Shown: piece after piece, positions 1 through 9,934 of the stretch
Layout: the number at the start of each line of letters is the position of its first letter
Position numbering within the stretch: position 1 is the stretch's first letter
From: Cytophagales bacterium
Lineage (GTDB): Bacteria; Bacteroidota; Bacteroidia; Cytophagales; UBA9547
Assembly: GCA_013297755.1 (NCBI GenBank)
Contig: JAAFIH010000018.1
Coordinates: 27,180-91,179 of the forward strand
Reading direction: 5' to 3'
Length of the DNA stretch: 64,000 nt
The notes under the pieces: model-generated
The model's input: only the letters and a program-made list of their open reading frames with translations
Databases searched by the model: none
Told to the model about the DNA's origin: nothing
Position numbers and translations under genes: made by a program

Positions 1-2
1 AA

Positions 3-2723
3 AAAGTAGGAACTAAAGAAAATGCTTCAAACAAAGCTGCCACATATCTTACTTTGAGCAAATTATATACTACGATTGGCAATTATCCAGAAGCTGCAAA
101 AGCATTGAAGGTAGCTAAAAAAACTTCAAAAAAAGCCAAAGACTCAGGAGCTGAAGATGCTGCTGCCAAATCTACTGACGAGCTTGCCGATTTCTACATC
201 AAAAATGGAAGGTACAACGATGCCGAAAATTTATTAGACAGAACATTATTTTTAAAAGAAAAAAGGTTTGGAAAAGAGAACAAAGAGTTGATAGCTACAC
301 TAAATCAAATGTCAGCATTGCATCTGATCAAAGGAAACTATGGAAGTGCCGAAAAATCAATAACTAGATCCACAAATCTTACTTCTAAAATTTTTGGCGA
401 TAGTTCCATCAAATATACTGAAACTATCAAAATGAGAGAAGACTTACTTAAAAAAATAGGAGAGTTTGTAAAAGCGGAAGAGAGTGCCGTTCAAAGACTT
501 CAAATTCAACGCAAAAATCTAGGAAATAACCATATAGAATTGGCTTCTACTTATTCAAATATTGCTATGTTGAGGTTTTTTTCATCAAAAGATGTATCTA
601 AATCTATTGGATTTGTAAATAATGGTTTGCAAATAGTAAAAAACAATATTGGTACCGAAAACCCTCAATATGCCACTCAAATAACAAATTTGGCCACTTT
701 TTACATAGAATTGAAGCAATATGACAAAGCAGATAGCTTGCTCAATGTAGCAGATGCTGTTTGGAAAAAATTAATAGGTCTAAAAAACGTCAATTCAGCT
801 GATATAGCTATGTTGCGTGGTGCCATAGACTACAAACAAGAAAAATATTCAGAAGCAAAATCAAATTTTTTGAATGCAAAAATATTATATGCTAGTATTT
901 TTTCTAAACAACATCCTGGTTATGTAAAAGCATCTAGTAGATTAGCTCACACTTATTTTGTTCAGAAAGAATATAACAAGTCTTTGTCAATTATGGATGA
1001 AATAACAAAAACTTACTTAACTTATACAAGAAAATATTTTCCATCACTTAGTTTTAACGAAAAAGCTAAATATTGGAATTTAATAAAAGATGATTTTGAG
1101 TTTTATAATTCTTTGGCTTTAAAACTAAAAGATGCTAAACCAGAGCTCATAGGCAAAATGTATGATATGACTATGGCCACAAAAGCCATTATGCTAAGCT
1201 CGTCTATCAAAGTTCGTGAACGAATTATGAATAGCAAAGACGAGCAATTAATCAATAGATATAACGATTGGATTGGCAAAAAGGAGTTTTTGTCATCAAT
1301 TATTTCGTTGAGCAATGAATCTCTAAAAGAAATGGGAGTAAATGTACCTCAATTAGAAAAAGAAATTAATATAGCTGAAAAAGAATTGAGCGAAAGTTCT
1401 GAGATCTTTGCATCTAATAATGACAAGAAATTCTTTCATTGGACAGATGTAAAATCAAAATTGAAAGACAATGAAAATGCTGTAGAAATACTAAGATTTA
1501 GAAATTTTACTACAAATTTTACAGACGAACCAATTTATGCAGCCCTAATAATAAACAAATTAACGAGCAAAAAACCAGCATTGGTTATTTTCGATAATGG
1601 CAAAGAACTAGAAACTAGATATTTGAAATATTACAGAAATGCAACCAAAAATCGTGTAGACGATGCCTATTCTTATGATAAATATTGGAGTCCTATCAAA
1701 CAAAAAATAGCTGATGGTAGCACTATATATATGTCTGCTGAAGGTGTTTTTAATCAAGTAAATGTAGAGGCTATGATGGCTCAAGACAATAGTTTTGCTA
1801 TCGACAAAAACGATTTTATATTTGTAAGCAACACCAAAGATATTATCATTAATACAGAAAAAGAAAGAAGACCCAATGGCCAAATTGCTGTATTGGTTGG
1901 TAATCCTACATTTTATGCCAGTATTGCAGAACCACAAAAATCAGAAATTGCACTTCCTGCACGAGCCAATCCTAATGATAGAGGTGTAACTAATACAACG
2001 CCAGTAAAAAAACCTACAAAAAAATCAGATGTTATAGCCAAAGATTTGCAACGTGATTTTCAATCGAATACAGAAATTTCTCAACTTCCTGGCACAGAAG
2101 AGGAGGTAAACAATCTGGAGGGATATTTGCTGACTAAAAATTGGACTGTAAAAAAATACATGGAAAACAATGCAGTAGAAGATACAGTGAAAGCCATACG
2201 CCAACCCAAAGTTTTTCATATTGCCACTCATGGTTTTTTCAAGGAAGATGTAGGCGAAGAAGAGGTCTCAGGACTTTCGGCTTCTGAGGCAGAATTTACC
2301 CAAAACCCACTTTTAAGATCTGGTTTACTACTCAAAGGTGCTGGAGATGTGCTTAAATCAAATTCAATTTTAGATATAAATTCCGAAAAAGGTGTATTGA
2401 CAGCCTACGAAGCCATGAATATGAATTTAGATAATACTGAATTGGTGGTATTATCAGCTTGCGAAACTGGCCTTGGGCAAGTGCAAGTAGGAGAGGGGGT
2501 TTTTGGTTTGCAAAGGTCGTTTTTAGTGGCAGGTGCTAATACAGTAATTATGTCGCTTTTTAAAGTAAACGATGAGGTTACCCAAAAATTGATGACTCGT
2601 TTTTATGAATTATGGCTCAAAACTGGCGATAAACGTAAGTCTTTTGCAGATGCAAAACGTGAAATAAAAAAAATATACCCAGAACCAATTTTTTGGGGTA
2701 GCTTTGTAATGAGTGGTATTTAA
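3..2723 (+). CDS. TPR-CHAT domain protein, 5' end outside window
   Basis: The frame is open from base 3, so the gene begins before the window; the TTG at 54 is only the first internal start-like codon. About 906 residues are visible. Roughly the first 400 are TPR-like helical pairs, a protein-binding scaffold. The C-terminal part is a CHAT (caspase HetF-associated) domain. Its expected catalytic His lies in ATHGFF (visible residue 743) and its Cys in SACETG (residue 820), so both dyad residues are present and the domain may be an active cysteine peptidase. CHAT-TPR proteins are common in Bacteroidota, mostly with unknown substrates. It converges on tspO 29 bp away. No signal peptide can be judged because the N-terminus is missing. 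Confidence 0.87.
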   Translation, partial: KVGTKENASNKAATYLTLSKLYTTIGNYPEAAKALKVAKKTSKKAKDSGAEDAAAKSTDELADFYIKNGRYNDAENLLDRTLFLKEKRFGKENKELIATLNQMSALHLIKGNYGSAEKSITRSTNLTSKIFGDSSIKYTETIKMREDLLKKIGEFVKAEESAVQRLQIQRKNLGNNHIELASTYSNIAMLRFFSSKDVSKSIGFVNNGLQIVKNNIGTENPQYATQITNLATFYIELKQYDKADSLLNVADAVWKKLIGLKNVNSADIAMLRGAIDYKQEKYSEAKSNFLNAKILYASIFSKQHPGYVKASSRLAHTYFVQKEYNKSLSIMDEITKTYLTYTRKYFPSLSFNEKAKYWNLIKDDFEFYNSLALKLKDAKPELIGKMYDMTMATKAIMLSSSIKVRERIMNSKDEQLINRYNDWIGKKEFLSSIISLSNESLKEMGVNVPQLEKEINIAEKELSESSEIFASNNDKKFFHWTDVKSKLKDNENAVEILRFRNFTTNFTDEPIYAALIINKLTSKKPALVIFDNGKELETRYLKYYRNATKNRVDDAYSYDKYWSPIKQKIADGSTIYMSAEGVFNQVNVEAMMAQDNSFAIDKNDFIFVSNTKDIIINTEKERRPNGQIAVLVGNPTFYASIAEPQKSEIALPARANPNDRGVTNTTPVKKPTKKSDVIAKDLQRDFQSNTEISQLPGTEEEVNNLEGYLLTKNWTVKKYMENNAVEDTVKAIRQPKVFHIATHGFFKEDVGEEEVSGLSASEAEFTQNPLLRSGLLLKGAGDVLKSNSILDINSEKGVLTAYEAMNMNLDNTELVVLSACETGLGQVQVGEGVFGLQRSFLVAGANTVIMSLFKVNDEVTQKLMTRFYELWLKTGDKRKSFADAKREIKKIYPEPIFWGSFVMSGI

Positions 2724-2752
2724 TAATTGTATTTTTATTTTTGAAAAAAAAT

Positions 2753-3229
2753 CTAATTTAAAATAAATATAAAGTAGTTTAAAATAGCAGCAAAACTTAC
2801 CCAAGTTAAGTAAGGTATGTTTGCATAAGCTGCTATTCTATTTGATTTATAAAATGTAATAATCATTGCAAAAATACTAAGCCACAACAATAATATTTCA
2901 ATCATGGCAATACCAATCCAATGAAATTGAAAAAACAGAAAACTCCAAATTGAATTTAAAATAAGCTGAAAAGTAAATGAATAAACTATTCTGCTTTTAT
3001 TACTTTTTTCTGCATTTGTAAATGCTAAATAAAATGAAATCCCCATAGCTAAGTATAAAATTGTCCAAACTGGTGCAAATATATCATTTGGAGGATTAAA
3101 GCTAGGTTTATGCAGTGAAGCATACCAAGTAGGAATATTTGGGGAAGTAAAATAGCTTGATAATGCACCCACAATCAAAGGGAGAACAAGGCAAAAGGTA
3201 AGAAAAATTATTTTTTTCATTTTTTTCAT
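2753..3229 (-). CDS. tspO: TspO/MBR family membrane protein
   Basis: A small integral membrane protein of about 158 residues with five predicted helices, the usual TspO size. The family signature is clear near the N-terminus: TWYASLHKPSFNPP followed by FAPVWTILY. TspO proteins bind porphyrins, haem-related tetrapyrroles or cholesterol and are linked to stress and tetrapyrrole handling; the ligand here is unknown. The longest frame starts at 3250, but the ATGs at 3229 and 3220 place the Lys-rich stretch directly before the first helix, so 3229 is chosen. It follows the TonB-dependent receptor gene on the same strand across a 43-bp gap and may be co-transcribed with it. Confidence 0.87.
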   Translation of the reverse strand: MKKMKKIIFLTFCLVLPLIVGALSSYFTSPNIPTWYASLHKPSFNPPNDIFAPVWTILYLAMGISFYLAFTNAEKSNKSRIVYSFTFQLILNSIWSFLFFQFHWIGIAMIEILLLWLSIFAMIITFYKSNRIAAYANIPYLTWVSFAAILNYFIFILN

Positions 3230-3292
3230 TTTGTAATTAATTACTTTCAACTTTTAAAAGAATGATAGTTTAATAAGATATTCAAAAAAATC

Positions 3293-5737
3293 TTAAATTT
3301 TTATACCAAAACTTATAAAAAATCTTATTGGCGTAGCAGGCATTATTCCTGGCCCAGGATATGATGTTGCTCTACGTGTAAAATATAGTTGGTTTGTAAA
3401 ATTATTAATACTAGCTTCTATATAAAACTTAGAAAAGTTATATTTACTAGAAAAATCTGCCACATGGTATGTAGGAATTATACCATACAAACCATCTCCA
3501 AGGGTAGATTCGTTGGCTTGCAAATTTGTGGCATCTGCAAATTGTTGAGAAATGTAACAAAAAGTAATCGTTGAAGACCAATTTTTATAACTATAAGTAA
3601 CCCCAGATCTGGCCGAAAACATTGGTGTATTTTCTACAATCTTATTAAAAACTTGTGGATTATCAGCACTGATATATTTTGCATTGTTGATGGATGTAGT
3701 AACAAAAGTAGATAAACTATGTTTGCCTTGATAATTTTTGTTTAATAATTCAATCCAATTCATTTCTCCAAAAAATTCTAAACCAAAAGTTTGAGAATCT
3801 GAAATATTGGTACGCCAAACGTAGGGAATAAAAAAATTTTGAGCATCGTCTGACTTAAAAATCTCTCCTATTCTGTTGGAATAATATAAATAAAAAAGGC
3901 TGAAGTCATAATTAAAGATTTTTTTTATTGTACCTCTTATTCCAACATCTGATGTTATTCCTTTTTCATCTTGTATATTTGGGTCTATTTTAAAGTTTGG
4001 ATTTTGAATACGAATATCTGAAAAAGTTACTGCTCGATAGTTTTGGGAGATATTGCCATATATCTCAATACTGCTATTAGGTCTGTAACTTGAGCCAACA
4101 CCAGCCAATACAAATGCTCTAGGTATTGATTTGTTTTCTGCAAATTTATTGTCAGATATTACATCGTTGGCTCTATTCCTTTGAATAAATCGGTAATAAC
4201 CGTCCATATTTGTTTCAATATATTCTATTCTCAAACCTGGTGTAACAGTCCATTTATCAGTAATAAAAAATAGATTTTCTATAAAAAAAGAAGCATTGTA
4301 GTTGTGAAATTTATATGAAAATTTTTCGGGATTTTCGGGGTTCAAAAGCCTAAAATCTGCATCCTTACTCGCAGTTCCATCGCCTTGTTTTGAGTCTGTA
4401 AATCCTTTATATACTCTACATCCAGTGGCAAATGCTGCACTTATATTTTTTATTCTATATTTATGTAGAAGTCTAGCCTCTGCTCCAACATTTACAAAAT
4501 GGTCGTAAATGATAGTTCTATTTTGATTTAAGTCAATTCTACTTATTCTATCTAAATTGCCAAGAGATTCTCTGTAAGAAAAGTTAGAAAATACTTTAAT
4601 ATTAAATTTTGTTTTATTTGAAAAATCGTAATTAAAATTAAGAGCAGCAACATTCCAAATTACCTTAAACCAGTTACGAGCTCTAAACGATGAATCTGGT
4701 TTTAAAGCAAACCAATAATCGTTGAGTCCGCCAGGTTGTTGAGCTAAATTATGTCTTAAAGTATAATCAAAACTAATCGAGCATCGTTCGTTTAGTGTAT
4801 GATTTAATGTGAAAAAAGAAGTGTGAACTTGAAAAGCAGAATTTTGGCGCCAAGCATTGCCTCTCCTAAATTGATAAAACAGAGATGCTGATGTTTTTTT
4901 ATGTTTTGAAGCCATCCAAATGGAACCTTTGTAAAAACCATAACTGCCCACGGTATGGCTTGTATGTAGCGACCAAGGTTTAGTAGCAGATTTATAATCT
5001 TTCATTACAAAATTAATCATTCCGCCAAATTGAGTTCCATACTGAAGCGATGCGGCACCTCGTAATATTTCTATTTTTTCAACAGCTTCGAGTGGTGGAG
5101 TGTAGTAGCTTTCTGGGTATCCAATAGCATCAGCACTTATATCATATCCATTCTGTTTTATATTAAAATTGGATGATCTGTTAGGGCTTAGTCCACGGCT
5201 TCCAATGCCTAGTTGCACTCCTGACTCATCGCTTTCCCAAATATTTAAACCTGGTATTTTTGAGTAAGCCTCTCTTGGGTTGTCAATAGATAAATTTACA
5301 TTAATTTTTTCTATATTTATTACTTCGCTTTTTTTGCTTTCATATATACCAACCCCTTCTATGCCCCTCAAATGAAGTTTTCCTACATCTGCTTGTCTAG
5401 TATCTTTTATATCTACCTCTTCTAATGTTGTAGCAATTTCAGTAATATAAAAGTCTATTTCAATATCTTTATCTATAATCTCTATACTTTTTTTATCTAT
5501 AAAACTATTATTTTCAGATACTATCAATGTGTAGTTTCCTTTGGTTAGACTATCAAAAACAAATTTGCCGTTTGGTAATATTTCTATTGATTTATTAGTA
5601 TTTTGAATCACAATTTTAAAGGCACCTTTTTCTTTTTTTGAGCTAGATTCTACCACTCTACCAGATATTTTATAAAACTGAGCAAGTGTTGTAAAAGTAA
5701 GAATAAGATTTACAAATGTGAAATAAATTAACTTCAA
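3293..5737 (-). CDS. TonB-dependent outer-membrane receptor, FecA-like
   Basis: An 814-residue outer-membrane receptor. It has a signal peptide ending near LTTLAQ-type residues (about 20), then a carboxypeptidase-regulatory-like beta domain (about 25-95) with the GRVVESS and GNYTL motifs, a TonB plug (about 130-245) and a beta barrel to the C-terminal aromatic residues. The plug contains IGYPESYYTPPLEAVEKI and LRGAASLQYGTQFGGMINF, a segment typical of the FecA-like ferric-citrate or siderophore receptors of Bacteroidota. The barrel would import a ferric chelate using TonB energy; the exact ligand cannot be read from the sequence. There is no STN signalling domain. The spelled TonB box is not obvious. 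Confidence 0.85.
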   Translation of the reverse strand: MKLIYFTFVNLILTFTTLAQFYKISGRVVESSSKKEKGAFKIVIQNTNKSIEILPNGKFVFDSLTKGNYTLIVSENNSFIDKKSIEIIDKDIEIDFYITEIATTLEEVDIKDTRQADVGKLHLRGIEGVGIYESKKSEVINIEKINVNLSIDNPREAYSKIPGLNIWESDESGVQLGIGSRGLSPNRSSNFNIKQNGYDISADAIGYPESYYTPPLEAVEKIEILRGAASLQYGTQFGGMINFVMKDYKSATKPWSLHTSHTVGSYGFYKGSIWMASKHKKTSASLFYQFRRGNAWRQNSAFQVHTSFFTLNHTLNERCSISFDYTLRHNLAQQPGGLNDYWFALKPDSSFRARNWFKVIWNVAALNFNYDFSNKTKFNIKVFSNFSYRESLGNLDRISRIDLNQNRTIIYDHFVNVGAEARLLHKYRIKNISAAFATGCRVYKGFTDSKQGDGTASKDADFRLLNPENPEKFSYKFHNYNASFFIENLFFITDKWTVTPGLRIEYIETNMDGYYRFIQRNRANDVISDNKFAENKSIPRAFVLAGVGSSYRPNSSIEIYGNISQNYRAVTFSDIRIQNPNFKIDPNIQDEKGITSDVGIRGTIKKIFNYDFSLFYLYYSNRIGEIFKSDDAQNFFIPYVWRTNISDSQTFGLEFFGEMNWIELLNKNYQGKHSLSTFVTTSINNAKYISADNPQVFNKIVENTPMFSARSGVTYSYKNWSSTITFCYISQQFADATNLQANESTLGDGLYGIIPTYHVADFSSKYNFSKFYIEASINNFTNQLYFTRRATSYPGPGIMPATPIRFFISFGIKI

Positions 5738-6157
5738 TTTTAATTAGACTAATTATATATAATAGTGCAAATCTAATGAATATTTTTAAAATTAATATTT
5801 CATTTTTTACTCTGCATCTTCATTTTTTATATTTTCTTTTTCATTAATCTCCATTATCATTATATCTTTTTGATTTATTTAAAATTTGTATTAATTTTAA
5901 ATTTATAAACCTAAATAGCTTTTTTAGTTCTTCTTCATTTATTTTAATTCTCTTTTATACATTATGTGGTATGATGTTGAATTAAGTTTTAATAAAATGA
6001 TTTGAGGTTTTAGAAAAATGTTTTTATAGTTGGATGTATGATTAATTATAATAATAGTATGATTTTCTTTTTTTAAAATTCAAAATTTCATATTCTAATC
6101 AAATAATCATACATAAACTTCAGTTTTATTTAAGTAATATTTTTTTGATTCAAAATT
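5738..6157. other. AT-rich intergenic region between divergent genes
   Basis: 420 bp between the receptor gene (leftward) and purM (rightward). It is very AT-rich with long T and A runs, contains no open frame worth naming and none of the repeat families seen elsewhere in the window. Promoters for both neighbours must lie here, but no unambiguous TTTG...TAnnTTTG pair could be fixed by eye. Confidence 0.5.
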
Positions 6158-7342
6158 ATGATAGATAAATATATGTTGCGTGGTGTGTCTGCCACAAAGG
6201 AAGATGTGCATGCTGCTATAAAAAATTTGGATAAAGGGTTGTATCCAAATGCTTTTTGCAAAATTAGCCCTGATATTTTAGGTGGAGATTCTGATTATTG
6301 CAACATCATGCATGCTGATGGTGCAGGTACAAAATCTGCCTTAGCCTATATGTATTGGCGCGAAACTGGAGATTTATCCGTTTGGAAAGGTATTGCCCAA
6401 GATGCCATAGTTATGAATACAGACGATTTGTTGTGTGTGGGTGCTACTGGACCAATTTTACTATCCTCAACCATTGGAAGAAACAAAAATTTGATTCCAG
6501 GTGATGTTATATCTGCTATTATTTCTGGCACAGAAGACGTGCTTGCCATGATGAGAAACCATGGAATTGACATACACAGTACTGGTGGCGAAACTGCCGA
6601 TGTGGGCGACATCGTACGTACAATTATTGTTGATAGCACTGTAACTGCTCGTATGAAAAAAAGTGAAGTTATTCAAAACAATCGTGTTGTACCAGGTCAG
6701 GTAATTGTAGGTTTTGCTTCTTTTGGAAAAGCATCTTATGAAAACGAATACAATGGTGGCATGGGCAGCAATGGTCTTACTTCGGCACGCCATGATGTGT
6801 TTTCAAAATATTTATCAGTAAAATACCCTGAAAGTTTTAACCCAGACATTGATAACACTTTGATATACAGTGGTTCTAAAACCTTAAAAGATTCTATTCT
6901 GATTCATCATAACAACCAAAATATTACTACAACTGTTGGTAAATTGGTACTTTCTCCAACTCGAACTTATGCTCCTTTGGTTAAAGAAATATTAAAATAT
7001 CATACCAAATCTATCGGAGCCATGATCCATTGCAGTGGTGGTGGTCAGACCAAAATATTGCACTTCTGTCCTCCAAATTTACATATAGTCAAAGATAATT
7101 TGTTTTCGTTGCCCCCATTATTTAAACTTATTCAAAACGAAAGTAAAACTGATTGGCGCGAAATGTACCAAGTTTTCAATATGGGGCATAGATTAGAAAT
7201 TTATACAGATATAGATTCCGCAAAAGCAATGATAGAAATATCAAAATCTTTTGAAATAGATGCTCAAATCGTGGGCTACACTGAAGCATCAGAAAGCAAG
7301 AAACTTACTATAAAATCAAGTTTTGGAGAGTTTATGTATTGA
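6158..7342 (+). CDS. purM: Phosphoribosylformylglycinamidine cyclo-ligase
   Basis: AIR synthetase: ATP-dependent ring closure of formylglycinamidine ribonucleotide to aminoimidazole ribonucleotide, step five of cytosolic purine synthesis. The 394-residue protein matches the longer Bacteroidota form. Recognisable segments are RGVSATKEDVHAAIKN at the N-terminus, DILGGDSDYCNIMHADGAGTK in two parts around residues 40-60 (substrate and ATP region), and FNMGHRLEIY near the C-terminus. The ATG at 6158 gives the usual MIDKYMLRGVSA-type beginning. The gene stands alone, divergent from the receptor gene and convergent with the epimerase gene, so no purine operon is visible here. Confidence 0.93.
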   Translation: MIDKYMLRGVSATKEDVHAAIKNLDKGLYPNAFCKISPDILGGDSDYCNIMHADGAGTKSALAYMYWRETGDLSVWKGIAQDAIVMNTDDLLCVGATGPILLSSTIGRNKNLIPGDVISAIISGTEDVLAMMRNHGIDIHSTGGETADVGDIVRTIIVDSTVTARMKKSEVIQNNRVVPGQVIVGFASFGKASYENEYNGGMGSNGLTSARHDVFSKYLSVKYPESFNPDIDNTLIYSGSKTLKDSILIHHNNQNITTTVGKLVLSPTRTYAPLVKEILKYHTKSIGAMIHCSGGGQTKILHFCPPNLHIVKDNLFSLPPLFKLIQNESKTDWREMYQVFNMGHRLEIYTDIDSAKAMIEISKSFEIDAQIVGYTEASESKKLTIKSSFGEFMY

Positions 7343-7376
7343 ATTAATTCTCCAAAATAAATATTTCTTTTTTTAA

Positions 7377-8336
7377 TTAAGCCAGTTTTATTCCCCATTT
7401 ACTAGAAGTTTTTTGCAAAGACTGCAACTGAATAAGCCCCATACCATTATTGAAACTATCAGGTGCACAGGTCATTGGTTCGATAGCAATAGAATTGCGA
7501 TGTGGTGGGATATAAGTTTGAAAAAAATTGTACTTGTTTACTCCATTTTCTTGCCAAATATCTACTCTAACATTGTTTTCTGAGTCTATCAACGCTATGG
7601 TTGAAATATCTGTATTAGTAATAATTCTAAAACAATTATCTAAATTTGTGGTATTTACGCTATCAGTAAACTTAAACAATTTTGTTGGAAAAACATTACC
7701 CGTAGGAATACCATTCGTATCGAGTTCTACAGATTCGCAACTTGGAAAATGCAATAACATATCGTCTATTTTGCCACTAGTTTTATAATATGGATGCCAT
7801 CCAAACCCCACTGGCATAGCATTATTGCCATGATTAATCACACTTGTGTTTATCGATAATCCATAAATTGAATGTAGCGTATATTGCACCAAAACAGAGT
7901 AATGAAATGGATAAGAGGAGTCGATTCCTGATGTTTTATACAAAAAATCAAGTTCTGCTTTATCTTCAAACGCTTCAAATCTAGTAATATGAAATTTTTG
8001 ATCGTGCAAAGTGCCATGTAGCGCGTTGGTGCTACCATTACTATCATTACATTCAAAATTGTAAGTTACATTATCATAGCTGTATTGTCCATTTTTTAAC
8101 CTATTTGGAAAAGGAAACAAAAACGAGCCTTTATATTCTGACAAACCATGCAGTAATAAATCTTCATAAGATTCGCTTCCATCTATTAAATCAAATAATT
8201 TATCGCCTTTTTTTAATACTAAACTATTTATAGCACATCCACAATCGGCCAAAATAGCCACATACTCGCCAGTATGCGTGTTTATTAACTTTATTTGGGC
8301 TATTTTGCCAAATGGTTCGGTTTTGAAAGTAAACAT
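7377..8336 (-). CDS. Aldose 1-epimerase family protein
   Basis: A galactose-mutarotase-fold protein of about 319 residues that interconverts alpha and beta anomers of free sugars, or a close relative of that enzyme. Supporting segments are LPxxLKNGQY-like FPFPNRLKNGQY (about residue 75), the substrate-site region VGFGWHPYYK (about 180) and a C-terminal IAIEPMTCAPDSFNNG containing the Glu expected for catalysis. The frame extends up to 8390, but the ATG at 8336 starts directly at the folded domain (MFTFKTEPFGK), so it is preferred. It could serve the sugar metabolism suggested by the GH97 and sugar-permease genes further on, though they are not linked to it. Confidence 0.82.
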   Translation of the reverse strand: MFTFKTEPFGKIAQIKLINTHTGEYVAILADCGCAINSLVLKKGDKLFDLIDGSESYEDLLLHGLSEYKGSFLFPFPNRLKNGQYSYDNVTYNFECNDSNGSTNALHGTLHDQKFHITRFEAFEDKAELDFLYKTSGIDSSYPFHYSVLVQYTLHSIYGLSINTSVINHGNNAMPVGFGWHPYYKTSGKIDDMLLHFPSCESVELDTNGIPTGNVFPTKLFKFTDSVNTTNLDNCFRIITNTDISTIALIDSENNVRVDIWQENGVNKYNFFQTYIPPHRNSIAIEPMTCAPDSFNNGMGLIQLQSLQKTSSKWGIKLA

Positions 8337-8606
8337 GAAAGTAGTTTTAGTGTAAACAGATTGTTTTATATCAACTACAAATAAAATCAAGTTTTACGTA
8401 AATGTATACTATTATTAAAAATTATTTTTTTAATTTATTCTAATAAATTAAAGTATCAATGTTTAAGATAGATTTTACTTTAATTAGTATGATTTTTAAT
8501 TTTTTTAAATTAGAGTAATTTGTTTAATGATTTGTACATTAGTAATTTATTTGACTAATTCCAAGCTATTAAGATCTAATTAAGAGAAAAATGAATAATT
8601 GAAAGG

Positions 8607-9188
8607 TTAAATTTTGCCAAACCATAAAGAAACACCTAAAGTAGGCATAGTAGAAGAAAAATTAAACAAATCTAAACTACCGTCTTTATTTTTTATCGAA
8701 TAGGACGCAGAAAAAATATTACCAAGCGAAAAATTTAGTGATACTTTTTTGTAAGGAAAGTAAATTATTCCTGGCAAAATACCTGCTGAAGCAATAGTGG
8801 AATAGTCTGTATATGAAACTGTATTTTGATTTAATACTTGTAAACTTGGCATAATATAAATAGATAATTTTTCGGATAATGAAAAAAAAATTGGAATCCC
8901 AATGACTGCAAAATATGCATTATTAAATTTGGTTTGTGAATGATTTTCATAAGAATTAAAATCACTACCAAAGTTAGAATAGCCCAAACTAAGTTGCACT
9001 CCAACTTTATTTGAAATCATATAACCTACACTTGGCATAAATTTGAATATCATAGAAGTGCCATATTGTTTACTTCCATAAACTAAACTCCAACCCATCT
9101 CTCCTCCCACAAAAACTCGATTTTTTTTAGGTTGTGTATACCCTTCAATAGACAATAATATTAAAACAGAAAATATCAAAAACCTCAT
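8607..9188 (-). CDS. Outer-membrane beta-barrel protein, paralogue 1
   Basis: About 193 residues with a clear signal peptide (MRFLIFSVLILLSIEGYTQ) when started at the ATG at 9188; the longer frame to 9218 would overlap the upstream gene and bury the signal peptide. After cleavage the protein alternates hydrophobic and polar residues in short strands (VFVGGEMGWSL, VGVQLSLGYSNFG) and ends in SLWFGKI, typical of small OmpA-like or porin-like barrels of Bacteroidota. It is a paralogue of the next gene upstream, from which it is separated by 8 bp, so the two form an operon. Function is unknown. Confidence 0.78.
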   Translation of the reverse strand: MRFLIFSVLILLSIEGYTQPKKNRVFVGGEMGWSLVYGSKQYGTSMIFKFMPSVGYMISNKVGVQLSLGYSNFGSDFNSYENHSQTKFNNAYFAVIGIPIFFSLSEKLSIYIMPSLQVLNQNTVSYTDYSTIASAGILPGIIYFPYKKVSLNFSLGNIFSASYSIKNKDGSLDLFNFSSTMPTLGVSLWFGKI

Positions 9189-9196
9189 ATCAAAAT

Positions 9197-9871
9197 TTAT
9201 TCTATTTTGCCAAACCAAAAATTAATACCTAAAGTGGGACCATTAGTAGAAAAATTGATTATATCAAACCTGCCATCGTTGTTAGAAGTACTTTGAATAA
9301 AATTAAAAAACCGACCAAGAGTAAAATTCAAACCAATTCGTTTGTGAGGAAAATAGAGAAACCCTAAACTAATGCCAGCATTTATATAAATTTCAGAAAC
9401 ATCTGATTTTAAAATTGGGTTTCCATTATTGTCAAAGCTTATTTTCCTAGACTGAAAAAACACATCTTTTTTTTTAACCACTTTTATTACACTAAACCCT
9501 GGTGAGTAATAAAAATAAAACTCTTTGGAAATAGGTATATATATTGGAACCGTAACACCAGACCAATAGCTTTTTGCTTCTGCAATTAAATCATAATAAC
9601 TAGGTTGGTTATAAAAATAGGGTATGTTTGAATAACCAAAATTAAGTTCTAGGCCAACTCTATTGGAAAGCATTATTCCAACATAAGGCGAAACTTTAAC
9701 TTTCATACTATAAGCAGGATTTGGCAAATTAGCAGATTTTCCACCAAATTTAATATTTCCAATTCCAAAGTCGCCACCTATAAAAATACGTTTTGCTTTT
9801 AGTTGTGCAAATCCACTGTAACTTAGTAGTAGAGTTATGAAAATAAATCTTACAACATTAAAGTTTTTCAC
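9197..9871 (-). CDS. Outer-membrane beta-barrel protein, paralogue 2
   Basis: 224 residues: a signal peptide ending at about residue 22 (SYSGFAQ), then a small beta-barrel body. It shares with its downstream neighbour the patterns RIFIGGDFG/RVFVGGEMG, LSNRVGLELNFGYSN/ISNKVGVQLSLGYSN and the C-terminal PTLGxxxWFGKI, so the pair arose by tandem duplication followed by wide divergence. It is transcribed with, and just before, the other copy. The family resembles the generic outer-membrane beta-barrel domain; no ligand or partner is indicated. Confidence 0.78.
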   Translation of the reverse strand: MKNFNVVRFIFITLLLSYSGFAQLKAKRIFIGGDFGIGNIKFGGKSANLPNPAYSMKVKVSPYVGIMLSNRVGLELNFGYSNIPYFYNQPSYYDLIAEAKSYWSGVTVPIYIPISKEFYFYYSPGFSVIKVVKKKDVFFQSRKISFDNNGNPILKSDVSEIYINAGISLGFLYFPHKRIGLNFTLGRFFNFIQSTSNNDGRFDIINFSTNGPTLGINFWFGKIE

Positions 9872-9934
9872 GCTTGTTTGTTTAAAAATAAAAATTACTT
9901 TACATTATTAATTTATAGAATTATAACTTCTAAC

